Shown here one piece after another: positions 14,986 through 17,692 of a stretch of 17,692 nucleotides of DNA. The notes beneath the pieces are model-generated. The model was given only the letters and a program-made list of their open reading frames with translations. It was not told the DNA's origin and made no database searches. Positions within the stretch are counted from its first letter, which is position 1. Every line of letters begins with the position of its first letter. The DNA comes from Nitrososphaerota archaeon (lineage in GTDB: Archaea > Thermoproteota > Nitrososphaeria > Nitrososphaerales > Gagatemarchaeaceae): assembly GCA_005877185.1 (NCBI GenBank), contig VBPQ01000081.1, positions 1 to 17,692 on the forward strand. The letters run 5' to 3'. Made by a program: the position numbers and the translations under genes.

Positions 14986-16117
14986 TCAGGTCCTCAGCGT
15001 CCTCTATCCCCACAGAAACCCTCACCAGGGTCGCACTGATGCCTATCTCGGCCCTCTCCTCCGCCGAGAGCTGCGTGTGAGTCAGCGTGGCGGGTTGTGC
15101 CACAAGGGTCTCGACCCCGCCTAGGCTCGCCGCGAGAGTTGCCACCTTCACCGACTCCGTGAACTTCATCGCATCCTTCATCGAGCCGCGTACCTCGAAG
15201 CTCAGCATCCCGCCGAAGCCTCTCATCTGCCTCCGGGCGAGGGCGTGCTGCGGATGAGCCTTCAAACCGGGGTAGTGGACCTTCGCGACCTTCTTGTGGC
15301 GCGAGAGGTACTCCGCGAGAGTTTGCGCGTTCCTGTTCTGCGCATCGACCCTGACCGCCATCGTCTTGATGCCACGCAGAGTCAACCATGCCGCGTGAGG
15401 GTCGAGCGTCCCTCCGAGTATCCTCCTCACGAGCTTGATCTTCTCCACCAGGTCGCGCCTCGCTGCCGCTGCCCCGGCGATGACGTCGGCGTGACCGTTG
15501 AGGTACTTCGTGGCGCTGTGGAGCACCACGTCGGCGCCCAGGCTCAGGGGCTTCTGGTTGATGGGGCAGGCGAAGGTGCTGTCGATGAGGAGGAGGGCGC
15601 CAACTCTGTGCGCCAGCCTGGCGCTCTTCGCTATATCGACGAGCTTCATTGTCGGGTTCGTCGGGCTCTCGATGTACACTACTTTGGTGTTCTTCTTCAG
15701 GTTTCGCCGCATCTCTCCGGGGTCCGTCGTCTCGACCATCGTGGTCTCGACTCCGAGCCGTGGCAAGAACTCGTGGATCAGTCTGTAGCTTTCGCCGTAG
15801 AGATCCTTGACCGACAAGAGGTGCGACCCCTCGCGCACGAACGAGAGGACGGACGTAGAGATCGCTGCCATCCCCGAGGAGAAGAAGGCGGAGTCTTCCG
15901 CCCCCTCGAGTTCAGCCAGCTTCCTCTCCAGCCTACGAACAGTCGGGTTGTCCCACCTGGTATAGACGAATGAGGAACTCTCACCCTTGACGGCCTTCGC
16001 GACCTCTTCAGCTCTGGTGAAGCCGAATGTCGAGCTCTGGTAGATCGGTGTCGTGACAGAACCGGTTTCCTCGTCGAGTGGTTCAGCGGCGTGCACCGAT
16101 GAGGTGGAGTCCTTCAT
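14951..16117 (-). CDS. Cystathionine gamma-synthase/lyase-like PLP enzyme
   Basis: A 388-residue member of the Cys/Met metabolism PLP family (fold type I). Visible are TPIYQSSTFGF (23-33), the phosphate-binding Tyr52-x-Arg54 of the partner subunit in VYTRWDNPT, the PLP-stacking DLYGESY (105-111), the SGMAA loop (81-85), Asp179 in LLIDSTFA, and the PLP lysine Lys204 in SATKYLNGHADVI. The C-terminus has the usual VSVGIEDAEDLIKDFEQAL. Reactions in the family include cystathionine gamma-synthase, gamma-lyase, beta-lyase and methionine gamma-lyase. They cannot be separated by eye; the gene is alone, with no other sulfur-amino-acid gene near. ATG 16117 is about 29 bases from the AT-rich patch cttaagg (16142-16151), so the transcript is probably leaderless. 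Confidence 0.9.
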   Translation of the reverse strand: MKDSTSSVHAAEPLDEETGSVTTPIYQSSTFGFTRAEEVAKAVKGESSSFVYTRWDNPTVRRLERKLAELEGAEDSAFFSSGMAAISTSVLSFVREGSHLLSVKDLYGESYRLIHEFLPRLGVETTMVETTDPGEMRRNLKKNTKVVYIESPTNPTMKLVDIAKSARLAHRVGALLLIDSTFACPINQKPLSLGADVVLHSATKYLNGHADVIAGAAAARRDLVEKIKLVRRILGGTLDPHAAWLTLRGIKTMAVRVDAQNRNAQTLAEYLSRHKKVAKVHYPGLKAHPQHALARRQMRGFGGMLSFEVRGSMKDAMKFTESVKVATLAASLGGVETLVAQPATLTHTQLSAEERAEIGISATLVRVSVGIEDAEDLIKDFEQALARI

Positions 16118-16144
16118 TCTCTAGGGCTGGTCAGGAAGCTATCC

Positions 16145-16336
16145 TTAAGTCTCATGATCGTGGTCGCCGCAATTGTTCCTCACCGTCTCGTCGATATCAT
16201 TCAGGGCAACAATCTCTTCGCCAAACGTTTCGGGACTTCGCTCCCACGCCAAGAGCGCTCGACGAATCAACAATTTCTTTTGATTCAAGAGTAGCCTGCA
16301 CAGTCGCTCTATGTCGCCGCCTAGTGCCTCGGCCAA
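16145..16336 (-). CDS. Possible small protein coupled to the 46-residue ORF
   Basis: This 63-residue frame starts at TTG 16336 inside the end of the preceding small ORF (16-base overlap) and could be translated by coupling. It reads LAEALGGDIERL, a basic helix LLLNQKKLLIRRALLAWER and an acidic EEIVALNDIDETVRNN, ending His/Asp-rich. The helical, charged composition is gene-like, but there is no independent start signal. It may instead be the C-terminal part of one gene broken by a frameshift at about 16330. Not recognised. Confidence 0.35.
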   Translation of the reverse strand: MAEALGGDIERLCRLLLNQKKLLIRRALLAWERSPETFGEEIVALNDIDETVRNNCGDHDHET

Positions 16337-16461
16337 TTCTTCACTGCCTTGTCGAGACGGGATGCCACGTACTCCTCGAACTTCTTGGGGTCTTTCATGA
16401 CCTCGTCCATCTTCCGTATTATTTCCTCATCAGACTCGGGCAACGAAGTTCGGGATTTCAT
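16321..16461 (-). CDS. Small acidic/helical protein, 46 residues
   Basis: The frame reads MKSRTSLPESDEEIIRKMDE, VMKDPKKFEEYVASRLDKAV and ends KNWPRH: a short, highly charged, helical protein of unknown function. ATG 16461 has a strong Shine-Dalgarno (ggtgagagg, 16473-16465), which is rare in this window and decides the start. A TATA-like acttatat at about 16474-16483 is too close to serve this start as a leaderless promoter and would favour a shorter TTG start at 16443; an alternative box is cttttagg near 16490-16498. It is followed by an overlapping frame at 16336-16145. Confidence 0.45.
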   Translation of the reverse strand: MKSRTSLPESDEEIIRKMDEVMKDPKKFEEYVASRLDKAVKNWPRH

Positions 16462-16510
16462 GTCCCTCTCACCGATATAAGTTCGCTGCAACCTAAAAGC
16501 ACCCCGCACT

Positions 16511-16747
16511 AAGATGCTTCTTCTCTGGACGTTCCCCTTTAGAAGTGCGTCTGGTTAAGGTGCATGCGGAAATCATAAGACGGCCATGGCATCGCATTTT
16601 CGCCCCGCAATTTGCGGTTGAAAGTTACCCTCTTCCCATGGATGCTTCACCCAGATGCGGGATCCTCTCGCGAAAATTAGCAACTAAGGGTCAATTGTCA
16701 GACTCGCTCCTTATAATCCGAAAAATCGAGAGCCCATGCCGTCGATC
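16511..16747. other. Spacer with a TATA-like box at 16711-16718
   Basis: No gene is supported in these 237 bases, which are more AT-rich than most of the window. The octamer ttataatc is centred about 33 bases before ATG 16748, a suitable distance for archaeal transcription. It is only 21 bases from ATG 16736, which argues for the downstream start. Confidence 0.4.
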
Positions 16748-17154
16748 ATGTCCAAAGGCAAAGGAACAAAGGCTGATCCGTGGCTGCTGAAGACGCCGCC
16801 CGGAACATCGGAATTCTCCGCATACAGAGATGAAAGTCTTACCCCTCCGGCACTCGTTGTGACCGTTGGCAAGACCGAGCTTCGATACGACCTCCGCTGC
16901 ATCAAGATCTTCATTCTGCGCTCACGAAGCACGGAGATTGGATGCCGCTGGGCAGCGCGGACGAGCAGAAGCCCGCGGTCGAAGGCACAGTAGAAGCCTG
17001 GGGGCGCTCGTCGAAGAATCCGGTTGGCGGCTGGTATGGCCTGAAGAAGGGTCTTCGTGACCGCTTCGGCATGTATGTGCCTCCGGTGATGGAGGCGTTG
17101 GGGCTGGCCGAGGTCGAGCACAATCCGAAGAACAATCGGATGCGAGCTCTCTAG
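16748..17154 (+). pseudogene. Small conserved protein of bacterial type, single-base frameshift
   Basis: From ATG 16748 the frame gives MSKGKGTKADPWLLKTPPGT and GKTELRYDLRCI, then loses sense near 16901. One base over, DLHSALTKHGDWMPLGSADE continues with VGGWYGLKKGLRDRFGMYVPP and EVEHNPKNNRMRAL to the TAG at 17152-17154. Joined it is about 135 residues. I recognise this from memory as a small uncharacterised protein family common in bacteria (Gly-Thr, PPGTSE, LGSADEQKP and NPVGGWYGLKKG are its conserved marks); I cannot give a reliable name. The junction atcaagat would become the expected Ile-Glu-Asp (atcgaagat) with one added G. So the gene is a recent pseudogene or holds a one-base sequence error. 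It probably arrived from bacteria. The function is unknown. Confidence 0.7.
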
Positions 17155-17238
17155 CCGACAAATCGGCCTGCGCCTGCGCCGCTACATCGGCAGCACAGCA
17201 ACTCGGACCTTTCTGGCCTCTGTTATCGTCAACCAACA

Positions 17239-17480
17239 GTGAGTTCTCACCCCCGCGACGGGAAGCGGCTTCATAGGAAGAAAGGAACTCGTCTCCGAGC
17301 TTGTCACGGAGGCTTTCTTCCAAGAACAAAATCGGATTCTCGCTGTCAGGCATCCGAAGGATTGGGAAGACGAGCCTCCTGCGTGAGGTCGAGAGGCAGC
17401 TGACCAGCAAGCACAGCATACCAGTAATCTATCTTTCAGTCTGGAGGATGTCCTATTTTAGGCGTCATCTTGATTCTTGA
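17239..17480 (+). pseudogene. Broken 5' part of an archaeal P-loop ATPase
   Basis: Three frames in turn give the start of an archaeal AAA-type ATPase: GTG 17239 (SSHP), then ATGSGFIGRKELVSELVTEA, then IGFSLSGIRRIGKTSLLREV and KHSIPVIYLSVWRMS. Gly-Arg-Lys-Glu-Leu after a TG-x-x-F start and Walker A as GIRRIGKT are typical of this family, which has members in many archaea and is often linked to mobile elements. Shifts fall in homopolymers: CCCCC at 17250-17254 and AAAA at about 17325-17328. The frame ends at TGA 17478-17480 after only about 80 of the usual 350-450 residues, and no Walker B follows in any frame I read before the edge. It is a remnant or a badly sequenced gene. Confidence 0.6.
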
Positions 17481-17692
17481 ATCGGGCTTTGGGGAAAAAA
17501 AGGTCGATCGTCCTTTGCTAAATGTCCTGCGCTGAGATAGAGGTCGAATCTGCCACGCCAGCAGTGACCGTGTATGATCTGGACAGACGTTCGTTATGCC
17601 CCACGGCCCTTGATTCACCTAAGGCACAGCGATTTGTGTCCCAAGGCTTGCTCAAGAAGGGGAATGTTCTCCCTTCTTGAGTTCAGCAGTTC
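17481..17692. other. Right-edge stretch, no firm gene
   Basis: On the plus strand a 52-codon frame runs from ATG 17522 to TGA 17678-17680 (MSCAEIEVESATPAVTVYDL...). It has no recognisable family or start signal, so I do not call it a gene. It ends inside the hairpin at 17651-17681. Confidence 0.3.
17651..17681. repeat. Perfect 11-bp inverted repeat
   Basis: The arms ctcaagaaggg (17651-17661) and cccttcttgag (17671-17681) are perfect complements around a nine-base loop. No T-run follows before the edge, so a terminator is not obvious. It could be an operator-like palindrome or part of a mobile-element end lying next to the broken ATPase. Confidence 0.6.

Noticed and set aside
15245..15973. 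A 242-codon plus-strand frame
   Set aside because: Antisense to the PLP enzyme; no family features.
16545..16790. An 81-codon plus-strand frame
   Set aside because: It crosses the TATA-like box and start of the downstream gene and has no gene-like composition.
16711..17121. A 136-codon minus-strand frame
   Set aside because: It spans the junction of the frameshifted bacterial-type gene but has no conserved marks; both halves of the plus-strand gene do.
1..17692. CRISPR array, rRNA or insertion sequence
   Set aside because: No regularly spaced repeats, rRNA-like conserved segments or transposase motifs were seen on either strand.

Overview
The window reads as chromosomal DNA of an uncultured archaeon, most likely a heterotrophic member of the Thermoproteota (Nitrososphaeria or a neighbouring class). 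The evidence is a clear archaeal tRNA-Ile2 agmatidine synthase (TiaS), KDG kinase and KDG aldolase of the Sulfolobus type, two LLM (luciferase-like, probably F420-dependent) oxidoreductases, and TATA-like boxes 27-35 bases upstream of start codons with little or no leader and usually no Shine-Dalgarno. I cannot name the lineage from the sequence alone.

Layout. (1) 365-1782 (+): an NTF2/SnoaL-fold protein overlapping an LLM oxidoreductase. (2) 1795-5607: a molybdenum hydroxylase of the CO dehydrogenase / aldehyde oxidoreductase / xanthine dehydrogenase family. The large subunit (-) is divergent from the FAD and 2Fe-2S subunits (+). Large and small subunits each carry an internal deletion with a frame change; the FAD subunit is intact. 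(3) 5632-8201 (+): a two-helix membrane protein and an APC-type permease, followed by a TTTTC-repeat terminator tract. (4) 8253-10069: a calcineurin-like phosphoesterase (-) divergent from a nucleotidyltransferase-fold protein (+). (5) 10066-12980: a second LLM oxidoreductase (-) divergent from a kdgK-kdgA operon (+). (6) 12981-13638: a possible 41-residue protein and a decayed reading frame. (7) 13639-16117: tiaS (+) convergent with a PLP-dependent cystathionine synthase/lyase-like enzyme (-). (8) 16145-16461 (-): one or two tiny genes. (9) 16748-17692: a frameshifted gene resembling a small bacterial protein family, and the broken 5' end of an archaeal P-loop ATPase.

The metabolic theme is sugar-acid catabolism by the branched Entner-Doudoroff pathway. 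KdgK phosphorylates KDG, KdgA cleaves KDG or KDPG, and in Sulfolobus/Thermoplasma-type archaea a molybdenum aldehyde oxidoreductase related to the one here oxidises the glyceraldehyde of the non-phosphorylative branch. That oxidoreductase appears inactivated, while kinase and aldolase are intact.

The points most worth checking are: the twin lesions in the hydroxylase, one of which removes the loop that would reveal its substrate class; three divergent gene pairs separated by 61-68 bases with one central AT-rich box; and the cluster of broken frames after 13.2 kb and 16.7 kb, which is either real decay or uneven sequence quality. I did not find a convincing, wholly new multi-gene system.
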